From a virus, in IMG/VR virus record IMGVR_UViG_3300022841_000019, positions 1 to 59,588 of that record: DNA of 59,588 nt. One strand, 5' to 3'. The first letter of the stretch is position 1, and each line of letters opens with the position of its first letter. The notes beneath the pieces were generated by a model. That model saw only the letters and a list, made by a program, of their open reading frames with translations, had not been told where the DNA came from and ran no database searches. Positions 1 to 9,880 of this stretch are shown piece after piece. Both the position numbers and the translations under genes were made by a program.

Positions 1-9
1 AAAGGAGAA

Positions 10-78
10 ATGGATTTCTTTGATTGGTGGTGGAATAGCATCCCTGTTTTTCAGTATTTAATATTATATAATTTATGA
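10..78 (+). CDS. Very short ORF, or C-terminal end of a gene cut by the window edge
   Basis: An ATG at 10, preceded by a purine-rich AAGGAG, opens 22 codons rich in Trp and Phe and ending in a hydrophobic stretch. Its TGA overlaps the ATG of the next gene (ATGA). The frame is also open back to base 1, so this may be the tail of a longer gene rather than a complete peptide. No function can be assigned. Confidence 0.3.
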   Translation: MDFFDWWWNSIPVFQYLILYNL

Positions 79-263
79 ATTGTTTTAAAAACATAATTAC
101 AAATATTTTAGGTTTAATATTTTGGGGGTTTGCAATTAAAGATGCAAACTCCTTAGAGCCTTCTATAACTTTTATAACTTCATTGGTTGTAATTGGTGTA
201 GCTTTATTCCTGTTTAAAAATGAAACGTTAATCGATTTGATTAAAATAGCTGAAGTAACTTAA
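75..263 (+). CDS. Small membrane protein, holin-like
   Basis: This 62-residue protein has two hydrophobic stretches (about residues 7-23 and 31-47) and a short charged C-terminus. That is the shape of small phage holins. It overlaps the preceding ORF by ATGA. If the genome is circular it follows the tail and lysis genes at the right end of the window. No sequence signature proves a lysis role, so it could be any small inner-membrane phage protein. Confidence 0.5.
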   Translation: MNCFKNIITNILGLIFWGFAIKDANSLEPSITFITSLVVIGVALFLFKNETLIDLIKIAEVT

Positions 264-315
264 AAATAAAAAGTGTAACTATATTGTTATAAAACAATCA
301 AATTAAATAAAAATT

Positions 316-582
316 ATGAGTGATTTAAAAAAAATTACAAAAGAAGAACTGGAGTCAATTAAACAACAGCAGGCTAAGCTACAGATATCATTAATCGATA
401 TTGGATTTATTGAAACTAAAAAACACGAAGCAATAAGTGTTTATGTAGAAGCAACTAGAAATCTAGAAGAAACAAAAAGAGAGTTAGAAAATGTATACGG
501 TAAGGTTAATATTGATTTAACTGATGGAAGCTATACTTTTATAGAGGAAAAAGAATTGTTAAACAATCTAGAAAAAGTATAA
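316..582 (+). CDS. Small coiled-coil protein of unknown function
   Basis: This 88-residue protein is mostly charged helix, with heptad-like Leu/Ile spacing over about residues 8-60, then a short acidic tail. The start follows an A-rich leader (TTAAATAAAAATT) and the stop overlaps the next ATG by one base (TAATG), so it heads a co-translated run leading to the terminase. Similar small helical proteins are common just upstream of packaging genes in phages. The function is unknown. Confidence 0.75.
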   Translation: MSDLKKITKEELESIKQQQAKLQISLIDIGFIETKKHEAISVYVEATRNLEETKRELENVYGKVNIDLTDGSYTFIEEKELLNNLEKV

Positions 583-809
583 TGAGCTCTATTATAAGGA
601 AAATAAGTATAGGGTCTGATTACAAAAACGATGCAATGCACTATGCTGTTGGTCAAAGTGTTTATGGAGGCCACATTATATCAGCTATTATACACGATGA
701 AGAGCCAAACTCTTACAGTATATATATTAAAAAAAATGACGAAGTAATGCCATGGAAAAAGTTTAACTCTAACATGGCAATAGCTGTTGAATACGATCTT
801 GAGTATTAA
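582..809 (+). CDS. Small conserved-type phage protein, unknown function
   Basis: The protein has 75 residues, a basic N-terminus (SSIIRKISIG) and alternating beta-like segments, with no Cys or recognisable motif. It is coupled to both neighbours by TAATG overlaps, so it is translated with 316-582 and 809-1414. Its place in the packaging operon suggests an accessory role in early particle assembly, but nothing in the sequence shows one. Confidence 0.75.
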   Translation: MSSIIRKISIGSDYKNDAMHYAVGQSVYGGHIISAIIHDEEPNSYSIYIKKNDEVMPWKKFNSNMAIAVEYDLEY

Positions 810-1414
810 TGAGAAGTCTGTATGATTTTATAGTTAAACCTGTAAAAAGTAGATATGAAAACGAGAAAGATATTAACGGTAAAAAACTAATACTTAATAC
901 GAGTATAGAAGAGTTTAAATTTATAAGTAAAGAAGCTATTGTAATATCAACACCGTTGGTTTATGATACGCCAATAAAACCTGGTGATAAAATAATTATA
1001 CATCACAATGTTTTTAGACGTTATTACAATCAAAAAGGCGAAGCGGTAGATAGTAGTAAGATGTTTGCTGAAAATTTATTTTTTTGTCAGCTAGACCAGG
1101 TTTATCTTTACAAAAAAGATAACGAATGGATTGCCTTAGGAGAAAGATGCTTTGTTTCTCCCGTTAAAAATTTAGATGAGTTGTCTTTAGATACTGAAAG
1201 AAAAGGCGTTGGTATAGTAAAGATTAGTAATAACTCGTTACGATCGCTTGGTGTAAAAAAAGGTTGTTTAGTTGGTTTTAAATCAGGTAGAGAATTCGAG
1301 TTTATTGTAAATGACAGTAAGCTGTATTGCATGGAATCAAATGATATTTTATTAAATTATGGATACGAGAGAAACGAAAAAGAACATAATAGCAGCTGGG
1401 CAAAAAGCAGTTGA
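809..1414 (+). CDS. Unknown protein upstream of the terminase, beta-rich
   Basis: This 201-residue protein is predicted to be beta-rich. A PGDKIIIHHNVFRR segment near residues 68-81 resembles the core strand of small beta-barrels such as GroES (x-G-D-x-V/I), which might mean a chaperonin-like fold. The resemblance is local and speculative. The start is fixed by the TAATG overlap with the upstream gene. The C-terminus overlaps the next gene by 56 bases in another frame. No catalytic motif is visible. Confidence 0.7.
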   Translation: MRSLYDFIVKPVKSRYENEKDINGKKLILNTSIEEFKFISKEAIVISTPLVYDTPIKPGDKIIIHHNVFRRYYNQKGEAVDSSKMFAENLFFCQLDQVYLYKKDNEWIALGERCFVSPVKNLDELSLDTERKGVGIVKISNNSLRSLGVKKGCLVGFKSGREFEFIVNDSKLYCMESNDILLNYGYERNEKEHNSSWAKSS

Positions 1415-1634
1415 AGAGTTGATAAAAGTAGCTGAAGAAAAGATACTTGATTCAGGTGAGGATATTACCGCGGATAGGCTTAAAAACGCTGCTGCTACAA
1501 AAAAGCTAGCTATATTTGATGCTTTTGAAATACTTAACAGAATAGAATTGGAGAGCAATATCTTAGAGGATGGTTTAAAAGAATTTAAACAAGAAAAACC
1601 TTTTAAAGGCTTTGCTGAAGGAAGATCTAAATGA
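1359..1634 (+). CDS. Candidate small terminase subunit (TerS)
   Basis: This 91-residue, highly helical, charged protein is encoded directly before the large terminase and overlaps it by ATGA. A small protein in this position is usually TerS, which recognises phage DNA and regulates the packaging ATPase. Residues 10-60 (AAGQKAVEEL through ADRLKNAAATKKLA) could form a helical N-terminal domain, but no clear helix-turn-helix can be assigned. The call rests on position and size. The ORF starts inside the end of the preceding gene, which is unusual but in keeping with the compact operon. Confidence 0.5.
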   Translation: MDTRETKKNIIAAGQKAVEELIKVAEEKILDSGEDITADRLKNAAATKKLAIFDAFEILNRIELESNILEDGLKEFKQEKPFKGFAEGRSK

Positions 1635-3859
1635 TATACCAACAAACACTAGTAAAAAAGCTAGAAAATTATATAAAACCAAATCTATTAGAAAAAAATA
1701 ATAGATACAAGAAATGGGCTAGAGGATACAACTCTGATATAGACGCTATAGTAATAAGTAATGACGGCACTATTGGCGAGGTTATAGAAATACAAAACCT
1801 TAAGATAGCTTTACCTTTAAAACCAAAAAAAGTTTACAAATGCTCTGATAGTAAAAAGGAGCAAAAGTGGGACAAGCTAGAGTGCCCTAAAGAATTAGAA
1901 AAAATAAAAAGTGTATTTGACTGGGATAGATGTACAAACCAATTTAAAGAAAAATGGTACGACTATATCGATAGCGAATTCAAAAAGAGAGAAGAGGGCT
2001 TTTGGTTTTACAACAATGGGGAGCCAACTTATATAACAGGAACACATTATATGTATCTTCAATGGTCTAAGATAGACGTTGGAGCTGCTGACTACAGGGA
2101 ATCTAATAGAGTATTTTATATATTCTGGGAAGCTTGCAAAGTTGATAATAGATGCTATGGAATGTGTTACCTCAAGAATAGACGATCCGGTTTTTCTTTT
2201 ATGGCTTCAGGTGAAGTGGTCAACCAAGCGACTATATCAAGTGACTCTAGGTTTGGTATATTATCAAAATCTGGAGGCGATGCAAAGAAAATGTTTACGG
2301 ATAAGGTTGTACCTATATCTATTAACTATCCTTTCTTTTTTAAACCTATACAGGATGGTATGGATAGACCTAAAACAGAGCTTGCTTATAGAATACCGGC
2401 ATCGAAACTAACTAGGAAAAAGTTCAATGAAGGGACTATGGACGAAGAAGTTGCTGGGCTAGATACCACTATTGACTGGAAAAACACAGGGGACAACTCT
2501 TACGATGGTGAAAAACTTAAGATGTTAGTACACGATGAAAGCGGTAAATGGGAGAGACCCGATAACATATTAAATAACTGGAGAGTTACTAAAACCTGTT
2601 TAAGATTAGGTAGCAGGATTGTTGGTAAATGCATGATGGGTTCAACATCTAACGCGTTAGACAAAGGTGGTAAGAATTTTAAAAAACTATATGAGTCTTC
2701 AAATGTCACAAACAGAAACCGCAATGGTCAAACTAGCTCGGGATTATATTCTTTGTTCATACCTATGGAATGGAACTACGAAGGATTCATTGATTCTCAT
2801 GGGCTACCTGTATTCGATAAACCAAAGAAAAACGTTATAGATGCGAGCGGTCAAGCTATAGAATACGGAGTTATAGAACATTGGGAGAATGAAGTTGATG
2901 GTTTAAAGAATGATCAAGATGGTTTAAATGAATACTATCGTCAGTTTCCCAGAACAGAAAAACACGCTTTTAGAGATGAAGCTAAATTATCTCTTTTTAA
3001 TCTAACTAAAATATATGAACAGATAGATTATAACGAAGATTTAGCAAACAGTAAAATGGTTACTAGAGGATCTTTTCAGTGGCAGAACGGAATAAGGGAT
3101 ACTTTAGTTCAGTTTGTTCCTAATAAAGATGGTAGATTTTTGATTAGTTGGGTTCCACCTGCTAATTTGCAGAATAGAGTTATAGTAAAAAACGGCGTTA
3201 AACACCCTGGAAACGAACACTTAGGTGCTTTTGGTTGTGATAGTTACGATATATCTGGAACAGTTGATAAAAGAGGTTCTAATGGCGCTTTAGCTGGTTT
3301 AACTAAGTACAGTATGGATGAAGCTCCTGTTAATATGTTTTTTTTAGAGTATATAGCTAGGCCTCAAACTGCAGAGATATTTTTTGAAGAAGTTTTGATG
3401 GCTTGTGTATTCTACGGTATGCCTATACTTTGCGAGAATAATAAACCTAGGTTATTATATCATTTTAAACGAAGAGGTTATAGAGGTTTCTCTATGAACA
3501 GACCTGATAAAATTTGGAGCAACTTATCAGTTACAGAAAAAGAAATAGGTGGTATACCTAACTCTAGTGAAGATGTAAAACAAGCACACGCTTCCGCTAT
3601 TGAATCTTACATTAATGATTTTGTGGGAGCAACAGAAAGAGGTTATGGAAATATGTATTTTCAAGAAACCTTAGAAGATTGGTCTAGATTTGATATAAAC
3701 AATAGAACAAAGTTTGATGCTACTATAAGCTCAGGATTAGCTATAATGGCTTGTAACAAAAACAGATATACACCAGTTTTTAAACAAGATAAAACACCGG
3801 TTTCAATATCTTTTGGTAGATATAACAATTCAGGTAATACCTCAAAAATAATAACATAA
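1631..3859 (+). CDS. Terminase large subunit (DNA packaging ATPase/nuclease)
   Basis: The 742-residue packaging motor has an N-terminal ATPase and a C-terminal RNase H-like nuclease. The ATP-binding loop is divergent: residues 181-190 read LKNRRSGFSF, where most terminases have G-K-S/T. A YxTGTHYMYLQW segment precedes it, a type seen in long-form phage terminases. The nuclease region has Asp537 in AFGCDSYD followed by a GSNGA turn, matching the first acidic metal ligand. The length is above the usual 450-600 residues. It overlaps the TerS candidate by ATGA and sits one base before the portal ORF. Function is inferred from motifs and gene order. Confidence 0.88.
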   Translation: MIYQQTLVKKLENYIKPNLLEKNNRYKKWARGYNSDIDAIVISNDGTIGEVIEIQNLKIALPLKPKKVYKCSDSKKEQKWDKLECPKELEKIKSVFDWDRCTNQFKEKWYDYIDSEFKKREEGFWFYNNGEPTYITGTHYMYLQWSKIDVGAADYRESNRVFYIFWEACKVDNRCYGMCYLKNRRSGFSFMASGEVVNQATISSDSRFGILSKSGGDAKKMFTDKVVPISINYPFFFKPIQDGMDRPKTELAYRIPASKLTRKKFNEGTMDEEVAGLDTTIDWKNTGDNSYDGEKLKMLVHDESGKWERPDNILNNWRVTKTCLRLGSRIVGKCMMGSTSNALDKGGKNFKKLYESSNVTNRNRNGQTSSGLYSLFIPMEWNYEGFIDSHGLPVFDKPKKNVIDASGQAIEYGVIEHWENEVDGLKNDQDGLNEYYRQFPRTEKHAFRDEAKLSLFNLTKIYEQIDYNEDLANSKMVTRGSFQWQNGIRDTLVQFVPNKDGRFLISWVPPANLQNRVIVKNGVKHPGNEHLGAFGCDSYDISGTVDKRGSNGALAGLTKYSMDEAPVNMFFLEYIARPQTAEIFFEEVLMACVFYGMPILCENNKPRLLYHFKRRGYRGFSMNRPDKIWSNLSVTEKEIGGIPNSSEDVKQAHASAIESYINDFVGATERGYGNMYFQETLEDWSRFDINNRTKFDATISSGLAIMACNKNRYTPVFKQDKTPVSISFGRYNNSGNTSKIIT

Positions 3860-6277
3860 ATGATTTACAAAACTGTAAATAGTACATTTCCAAGTCAGGT
3901 AGTACCCGATTCAGAGAAGCAAAGCTACGAATACGGAAGAGCTGTTGGTAATGGTATAGAAAACGAATGGTTCCGCGGTGATCGTGGAGCTGGTTCAGGA
4001 GGAAGGTTTGGTAGCAACTGGCAGAGCTTTCATAGACTAAGGTTATATGCAAGAGGAGAACAATCTGTACAAAAATACAAAGACGAGTTATCTGTTAACG
4101 GGGATTTATCTTACCTTAATTTAGATTGGCAGCCGGTTGCTGTTTTATCTAAGTTCGTAGATATCGTTATTAACGGTATGACTGATAAAGGTTATAAAAT
4201 AAAATCGTTCGCTACAGATCCTTACGCTTTAAAAGCTAGAACTGATTACGCTGCAAATGTGTTAAGAGACATGAACGCTAGAGAGCTTATTGAGGAATTT
4301 AAGCAAACTTTAGGAGTTGATTTATATAGTACAAATGATCCATCCAATTTACCTCAATCAAGAGATGAACTAGATTTATATATACAATTAAATTACAAGC
4401 AAAGCATTGAAATAGCTGAAGAAGAAGTTATTGACAACGTGTTAGAATTTAATAGATACGAAGAGACAAAAAAAAGATTAGCACAAGATTTAACTATATT
4501 GGGTATTGCTTGCGTTAAAACAGGTTTCAATTTATCAGAAGGTGTTACCGTTAGTTATGTGGACCCAGCTAATTTAGTTTACTCTTACACCGAAGACCCT
4601 AATTTTGAAGACATATATTATGTAGGCGAAGTCAAAGGGGTTTCTTTGTCTGAGCTTAAGAAACAGTTTTCTCACTTAACTAATGAAGAGCTAGAGGAAA
4701 TACAAAAATATCCAGGCTCACAGAATAATATTAGACAACAAGGAAATCAAGATGGTAACTATGATACGGTACAGGTTTTATATTTTGAATACAAAACTTA
4801 CACAAATCAAGTATTTAAAATAAAGCAAACAGAATACGGGTTAGAGAAAGCAATAGAAAAGAATGATGGTTTTGATCCACCGGTTAATGATAACTTTAGT
4901 AAAGTTTCTAGATCTATAGAAGTTATTTATAGTGGAGCTAAGATATTAGGCCACGATAAAATGTTAAAGTGGGAGCTGGCTGAAAACATGACTAGACCGT
5001 ATAGTGATCAAACTAAAGTAGAAATGAATTACGCTATATCTGCTCCTAGAATGTATAAAGGCAGAATAGATAGTTTAGTTAGTAAATGTATTGGTTTCGC
5101 TGATATGATTCAAATAACACATCTTAAAATACAACAGGTATTATCTAAAATGGTTCCTGACGGTATATTTATAGACGTAGATGGTTTAGCTGAGGTAGAC
5201 TTAGGTAATGGAACTTCTTACAACCCTCAAGAAGCTTTAAATATGTACTTTCAAACAGGTAGTATAGTTGGTAGATCTTTAACGCAAGATGGTGATCCTA
5301 ACAGAGGTAAAATACCAATCCAAGAGCTACAGTCGTCTTCAGGTATAAATAAAATACAAGCGCTAATACAGACTTATCAATACTATTTACAAATGATAAG
5401 AGATGTCACGGGATTGAACGAAGCTCGAGATGGTAGCATGCCTGCAAAAGATTCTTTAGTTGGTTTACAAAAGCTAGCGGCAGCTAATTCAAACGTAGCT
5501 ACAAAACATATACTACAGTCATTAATGTACGTTACCATTAGAACGTGTGAAAATATAAGTTTAAGGGTTGCTGATATGTTAGATTTCCCTCTAACTAAAA
5601 ACGCGTTAATGAATAGTATCAATGCAGTTAACACTGCTAGTTTAGAAGAAATATCTAAATTAAACATGCACGAGTTTGGTATATTTTTAGAACTAGAACC
5701 AGACGAAGAAGAGAAAGCTCAGTTAGAAAGAAATATTCAAATAGCTTTACAGACTCAGAGTATTGATCTAAGCGACGCTATAGACATCAGAGAAATAAGG
5801 AATTTAAAGTTAGCAAACCAATTTCTAAAACATAGGCAAAAAATAAAGAAAGAAGAAGTTAGAAAAGCTCAACTAGAAAATATTCAAGCTCAAGCTCAAG
5901 CAAACTCAGAGACAGCTGAAAGAGCGGCTCTGGCAGAAGTGCAGAAACAGCAGGCTTTAGCTCAAACAGAATTACAAATAGAGCAAGGAAAGTCTCAGTT
6001 CAGAGTACAGCAGATGCAGCAGGAGGCAGAAATAAAGAAACAATTAATGGCAGAGGAGTTTAATTACAACATGCAATTAGCTCAGATAAGAGCAAATGCT
6101 GAGTATGGAAAAGAAAAAGAAAAAGAAGACCGTAAAGATCAAAGAACAAAAATACAAGCAACTCAACAATCAGAGTTGATCGATCAAAGGAAAAAGGACT
6201 CTGTACCAAAAAACTTTGAATCATCTAGTAATGATGTACTAGGTGGTTTTGGTCTAGGAGGTTTTGAACCTAGATAA
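3860..6277 (+). CDS. Portal protein with Gln-rich coiled-coil C-terminus
   Basis: This 805-residue protein is encoded immediately after the large terminase. It would form the dodecameric ring at the capsid vertex through which DNA enters and leaves. Residues 150-560 show the mixed alpha/beta body expected of long portals, including a segment on bound membrane-like helices around GLNEARDGSMPAKDSL. Residues about 660-780 form a long Ala/Gln/Glu-rich coiled coil (QAQAQANSETAERAALAEVQ), suitable for a C-terminal barrel inside the capsid. The gene ends 28 bases before the scaffold-like gene. The assignment rests on position, length and architecture rather than one diagnostic motif. Confidence 0.85.
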   Translation: MIYKTVNSTFPSQVVPDSEKQSYEYGRAVGNGIENEWFRGDRGAGSGGRFGSNWQSFHRLRLYARGEQSVQKYKDELSVNGDLSYLNLDWQPVAVLSKFVDIVINGMTDKGYKIKSFATDPYALKARTDYAANVLRDMNARELIEEFKQTLGVDLYSTNDPSNLPQSRDELDLYIQLNYKQSIEIAEEEVIDNVLEFNRYEETKKRLAQDLTILGIACVKTGFNLSEGVTVSYVDPANLVYSYTEDPNFEDIYYVGEVKGVSLSELKKQFSHLTNEELEEIQKYPGSQNNIRQQGNQDGNYDTVQVLYFEYKTYTNQVFKIKQTEYGLEKAIEKNDGFDPPVNDNFSKVSRSIEVIYSGAKILGHDKMLKWELAENMTRPYSDQTKVEMNYAISAPRMYKGRIDSLVSKCIGFADMIQITHLKIQQVLSKMVPDGIFIDVDGLAEVDLGNGTSYNPQEALNMYFQTGSIVGRSLTQDGDPNRGKIPIQELQSSSGINKIQALIQTYQYYLQMIRDVTGLNEARDGSMPAKDSLVGLQKLAAANSNVATKHILQSLMYVTIRTCENISLRVADMLDFPLTKNALMNSINAVNTASLEEISKLNMHEFGIFLELEPDEEEKAQLERNIQIALQTQSIDLSDAIDIREIRNLKLANQFLKHRQKIKKEEVRKAQLENIQAQAQANSETAERAALAEVQKQQALAQTELQIEQGKSQFRVQQMQQEAEIKKQLMAEEFNYNMQLAQIRANAEYGKEKEKEDRKDQRTKIQATQQSELIDQRKKDSVPKNFESSSNDVLGGFGLGGFEPR

Positions 6278-6305
6278 AATTTTAACTATTTAATTATATT
6301 ATATT

Positions 6306-7466
6306 ATGGAAGTAAAGCAAGAAGGAGATTTCAAAATGAAATCAAAACCAAGAACGCCAAAAAAACTAAACAAGCCTAACGAAATAGCTGAGGTTAAAAT
6401 AAATAACGTAGCTGAAGAAAGTCAAGGTATTGTAGTGCCAGAGGTGACTCAGATTGTAATAAAAAAAGAAGACGCTAGTGTTATACAAGAACAAAAAGTA
6501 GAGCCATTAAGTCTAAAAGAAGAAGAGGAAGTTTTTCCTGACGTTAGCGATGTAGAGCAAGTAATGCAAGAGATTACAGAGCAAGAATCTGTATCTACAA
6601 TTAAAGAGCTACAGCCAGTTATTGCTGAAGACAAACCAATTGGGAAACCTTTACCGGAAAACATAGAAAAATTAGTTTCTTTCATGCAAGATACCGGGGG
6701 CACTTTAGAAGACTACGTTAGATTGAATTCTGATTACTCTAACGTAAATGAAGAAACTCTTTTGAGAGAGTATTACAAAAAAACAAAACCTCACTTAGAT
6801 GCTGAGGATATAGATATCATCTTAGAGGATTTTTCATATGACGAAGACTTGGACGATGACAGAGAAATACGCAAAACAAAAATTGCGTTAAAAGAGGAAG
6901 TTGCAAAAGCAAAAAGTTTTTTAGAGCAAACAAAGAGTAAATACTACGACGAGATCAAGTTGAGACCAGGCGTAACTCAAGAGCAACAAAAAGCGGTTGA
7001 CTTTTTCAATAGACACAACGAAAATCAAGTAGAAGCAGAACAGAAGCACGGAGAGTTTTTAAGTAAAACTAAACAAATGTTTAACAACGATTTCAAAGGT
7101 TTTGATTTCAACGTTGGTGAAAAAAAGTTTAGGTATAATGTTAAAAACCCAAACGAGGTAGCCGAAGCGCAATCTGACATCTCAAACTTTATAGGAAAGT
7201 TCCTTGACAAAAGTGGAGGAGTATCAGATCACGTAGGTTATCATAAAGCTTTGTATGCTGCTAGAAACGCAGACACTATGGCTCAGCATTTTTATGAGCA
7301 AGGTAAAGCAGATGCCATTAAAGAGGTAGTAGCTAAATCAAAAAACATAACCACAGAACCAAGGCAGACGTCAGCAGGTAATGTATTTGTTAATGGTTTA
7401 CAGGTTAAAGCTATTAGTGGTCTTGATTCTTCAAAACTTAAAATTAAAACAAAAAAATTTAACTAA
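6306..7466 (+). CDS. Scaffold-like acidic protein
   Basis: This 386-residue hydrophilic protein is strongly acidic in its first 190 residues, with a helical, charged middle (about 195-260) and a short basic C-terminus (SSKLKIKTKKFN). It lies between portal and major capsid genes. That position and composition are typical of phage scaffolding proteins, which guide capsid assembly and are then removed; the basic tail would contact the capsid protein. No protease motif is visible. An AT-rich 28-base gap precedes the ATG and may hold a promoter. Confidence 0.65.
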   Translation: MEVKQEGDFKMKSKPRTPKKLNKPNEIAEVKINNVAEESQGIVVPEVTQIVIKKEDASVIQEQKVEPLSLKEEEEVFPDVSDVEQVMQEITEQESVSTIKELQPVIAEDKPIGKPLPENIEKLVSFMQDTGGTLEDYVRLNSDYSNVNEETLLREYYKKTKPHLDAEDIDIILEDFSYDEDLDDDREIRKTKIALKEEVAKAKSFLEQTKSKYYDEIKLRPGVTQEQQKAVDFFNRHNENQVEAEQKHGEFLSKTKQMFNNDFKGFDFNVGEKKFRYNVKNPNEVAEAQSDISNFIGKFLDKSGGVSDHVGYHKALYAARNADTMAQHFYEQGKADAIKEVVAKSKNITTEPRQTSAGNVFVNGLQVKAISGLDSSKLKIKTKKFN

Positions 7467-7478
7467 AACAAAAAAATT

Positions 7479-8945
7479 ATGGCAATAAGTCCTGCATACG
7501 GTTCAATTAAACCGTCTCAAGCTCAACAAACATTAGTTGACAATTATTTATCATTTGACTCTGCTTCAGGCGGAGGAACTTTCGCACAACAGTATCTACC
7601 TGAGATCTATGAACAAGAAATAGAGCGCTATGGAAACAGAACTTTATCTGGATTCTTACGTATGGTTGGAGCTGAAATGCCTATGACTTCAGATCAAATT
7701 ATCTGGTCAGAGCAAAATAGATTACACGTGTCTTACGATGATGTAACTGTAACTGATGGAGATACTTTAACAATCAACAACATTAGCGCTACACCTGGTG
7801 CTGGTTTTGTTCAAAACGTAGTATCTAAAAATCAAACTTTAGTTGTTATCAACCCTGTCACTGGGAAAGAAGCTAAGGTTATTGTGAAAGCACAACCTGC
7901 AAATGGATCTGCATCTACTATTGATGTTGCTACTTATGGTTCTGCTAGTTTAACAGTTGCTAACGGAGCTGGAAACCCTGCGCCTTTTATCGCGGGTGAC
8001 GCAGTTAAGATCTTCGTTTATGGATCTGAATATGCTAAAGGTTCTCAAACTCCAAATAGCGAGTATACTAGTATCGAGCCTTCTTTCACTCAATACTCTA
8101 ATTCACCAATCATAATTAGAAACAAGTACACTGTATCTGGATCTGACATGGCTCAAATTGGTTGGGTTAATGTTGGGACTGAAGACGGAACTGGTGGATA
8201 TTTGTGGTATTTAAAAGCTGAGTCTGAAACTAGACTACGTTTTGAAGACTACTTAGAAATGTCTGTAGTTGAGGCTAAAAAAGTAGTTGCTGCTGATGGT
8301 GTTAGCGGTTATAACGCAAATCTATCTGGTACTCAAGGTTTATTTGAAGCTATTGAAGATAGAGGTAATGTTCAAACTGGATTTACAGCTGCTACTGGGT
8401 TAGGTGATTTTGACGCTATTTTGAAAAACTTAGATACTCAAGGGGCTATTGAAGAGAACATGTTATTCTTAAACAGACAAACATCTTTAGATTTTGACGA
8501 TATGTTATCTGAAGTTTCTTCTGGAGCTGCTGGAGGTACTGGTTATGGTTTATTTGAAAACTCTGAAGATATGGCTTTGAACTTAGGTTTCTCTGGATTC
8601 AGAAGAGGTTCTTATGATTTCTATAAAACTGACTGGAAATACTTAAATGATGCTTCTACAAGAGGTGGTTTAGATTATACAATCCAAGGTATTGAAGGAG
8701 TATTAATTCCTGCTGGAACTTCAACTGTATATGATCAAATCTTAGGAACTAACATTAGACGTCCTTTCTTACATGTTCGTTATAGAGCTTCTCAAGCTGA
8801 CGACCGTAAAATGAAGTCTTGGTTAACTGGTTCTGCTGGTGGAGCAATGACATCTGATTTAGATGCTATGGAGGTTAACTTCTTATCTGAAAGATGTTTA
8901 TGTGTACAAGGAGCAAACAACTTTGTTATCTTTAAAGGAGCATAG
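7479..8945 (+). CDS. Major capsid protein
   Basis: This 488-residue protein follows portal and scaffold genes and is followed by a strong terminator, as expected for the most abundant virion protein. Residues 30-75 (QQYLPEIYEQEIERYGNR, then a GFLRMVGAEMP helix) look like the N-terminal arm and spine helix of an HK97-fold capsid protein. A Gly/Thr/Val-rich insertion domain spans roughly residues 85-200. The codon use looks more regular than in neighbouring genes, in line with high expression. Capsid identity is from order, size and pattern; the exact family was not verified. Confidence 0.85.
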   Translation: MAISPAYGSIKPSQAQQTLVDNYLSFDSASGGGTFAQQYLPEIYEQEIERYGNRTLSGFLRMVGAEMPMTSDQIIWSEQNRLHVSYDDVTVTDGDTLTINNISATPGAGFVQNVVSKNQTLVVINPVTGKEAKVIVKAQPANGSASTIDVATYGSASLTVANGAGNPAPFIAGDAVKIFVYGSEYAKGSQTPNSEYTSIEPSFTQYSNSPIIIRNKYTVSGSDMAQIGWVNVGTEDGTGGYLWYLKAESETRLRFEDYLEMSVVEAKKVVAADGVSGYNANLSGTQGLFEAIEDRGNVQTGFTAATGLGDFDAILKNLDTQGAIEENMLFLNRQTSLDFDDMLSEVSSGAAGGTGYGLFENSEDMALNLGFSGFRRGSYDFYKTDWKYLNDASTRGGLDYTIQGIEGVLIPAGTSTVYDQILGTNIRRPFLHVRYRASQADDRKMKSWLTGSAGGAMTSDLDAMEVNFLSERCLCVQGANNFVIFKGA

Positions 8946-8963
8946 TAATTACAAGTGTGATAG

Positions 8964-8990
8964 TTACCCTCGTTAAATTTACGGGGGTAA
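8964..8990 (+). terminator. Rho-independent-type terminator after the capsid gene
   Basis: TTACCCTCGT pairs with ACGGGGGTAA (one G-U) around the 7-nt loop TAAATTT, giving a 10-bp GC-containing stem. A T-rich stretch (TTGTTACTCTTATTATTTTAT) follows on the plus strand. The hairpin lies 19 bases after the capsid stop and 43 before the next ATG, so it would cap or partly attenuate the capsid transcript. Confidence 0.75.
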
Positions 8991-9033
8991 TTGTTACTCT
9001 TATTATTTTATAAATTTTTAATCTTATTATATC

Positions 9034-9867
9034 ATGGCTAAACAAGTCTTAGCAAAAACAACTGAGGTTGCGCCTCAAGAAGAGAGTATAAAGCAAGTAA
9101 CTTTAAAAGAAATAAAACAACCAATCGTACCAAGTTGGGAAATTAAAGATAGAACTTATTTTTTACTAGGTGGTAAATCACCGTTAACACATACAATACC
9201 TTCTAAGCATACTAGAAAATATTCTTTATTATGGTTCGACAGCGAGACTAACGAACAAGAAGAGTTAAGGTATGCAACAAATCAAACATCGCCATTAGTT
9301 AGTAAACAAAAAGGCGAAGTTACACTTGGACACATTATGTTCAAAAACGGAACTTTATCTGTTCCTAAAGAAAAACAAAACTTACAAAAGTTATTATCAA
9401 TGTACCATCCTTTAAAAGAAAAAGTTTATGAGGAATTTAGTGCAATTGAGGTAGCTATTGATGAACTAGATGCTTTAGAATTACAATTAGACGCTTTAAA
9501 TGCAGCTAGAGAAATGGAATTAGATCAAGCTGAAGCAATATTACGCGTAGAGGTTGGCTCTAGGGTATCTAATATGAGTTCTAAAGAGCTTAAAAGAGAT
9601 TTATTGTTGTTTGCTAAGAGAAACCCTATTTTGTTCTTAGAGCTAGCTAATGACGATAATGTACAGTTAAGAAACATTGCTGTTCGAGCGGTTGAAGATA
9701 GGATTATACTTTTATCTCAAGACCAAAGAACTTTTACTTGGGCGTCTACGGGTCGTAAATTAATGAATGTACCTTTTGATGAAAACCCTTACTCTGCAAT
9801 GGCAGCATTCTTTAAGACTGACGAAGGTATTGAAATCTTCAAGTCTGTAGAGAAAAAATTAAAATAG
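9034..9867 (+). CDS. Probable virion-associated protein of unknown function
   Basis: The protein has 277 residues. A Lys-rich N-terminal 40 residues lead to a compact region with the pattern F-K-N-G-T-L-S-V-P followed by helical segments (about 115-200) rich in Glu and Leu. It lies between the capsid terminator and head-tail genes, so a head accessory or internal role is likely. An AT-rich leader precedes the ATG. No catalytic motif is seen. Confidence 0.65.
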   Translation: MAKQVLAKTTEVAPQEESIKQVTLKEIKQPIVPSWEIKDRTYFLLGGKSPLTHTIPSKHTRKYSLLWFDSETNEQEELRYATNQTSPLVSKQKGEVTLGHIMFKNGTLSVPKEKQNLQKLLSMYHPLKEKVYEEFSAIEVAIDELDALELQLDALNAAREMELDQAEAILRVEVGSRVSNMSSKELKRDLLLFAKRNPILFLELANDDNVQLRNIAVRAVEDRIILLSQDQRTFTWASTGRKLMNVPFDENPYSAMAAFFKTDEGIEIFKSVEKKLK

Positions 9868-9880
9868 TGTGTGATAATTA

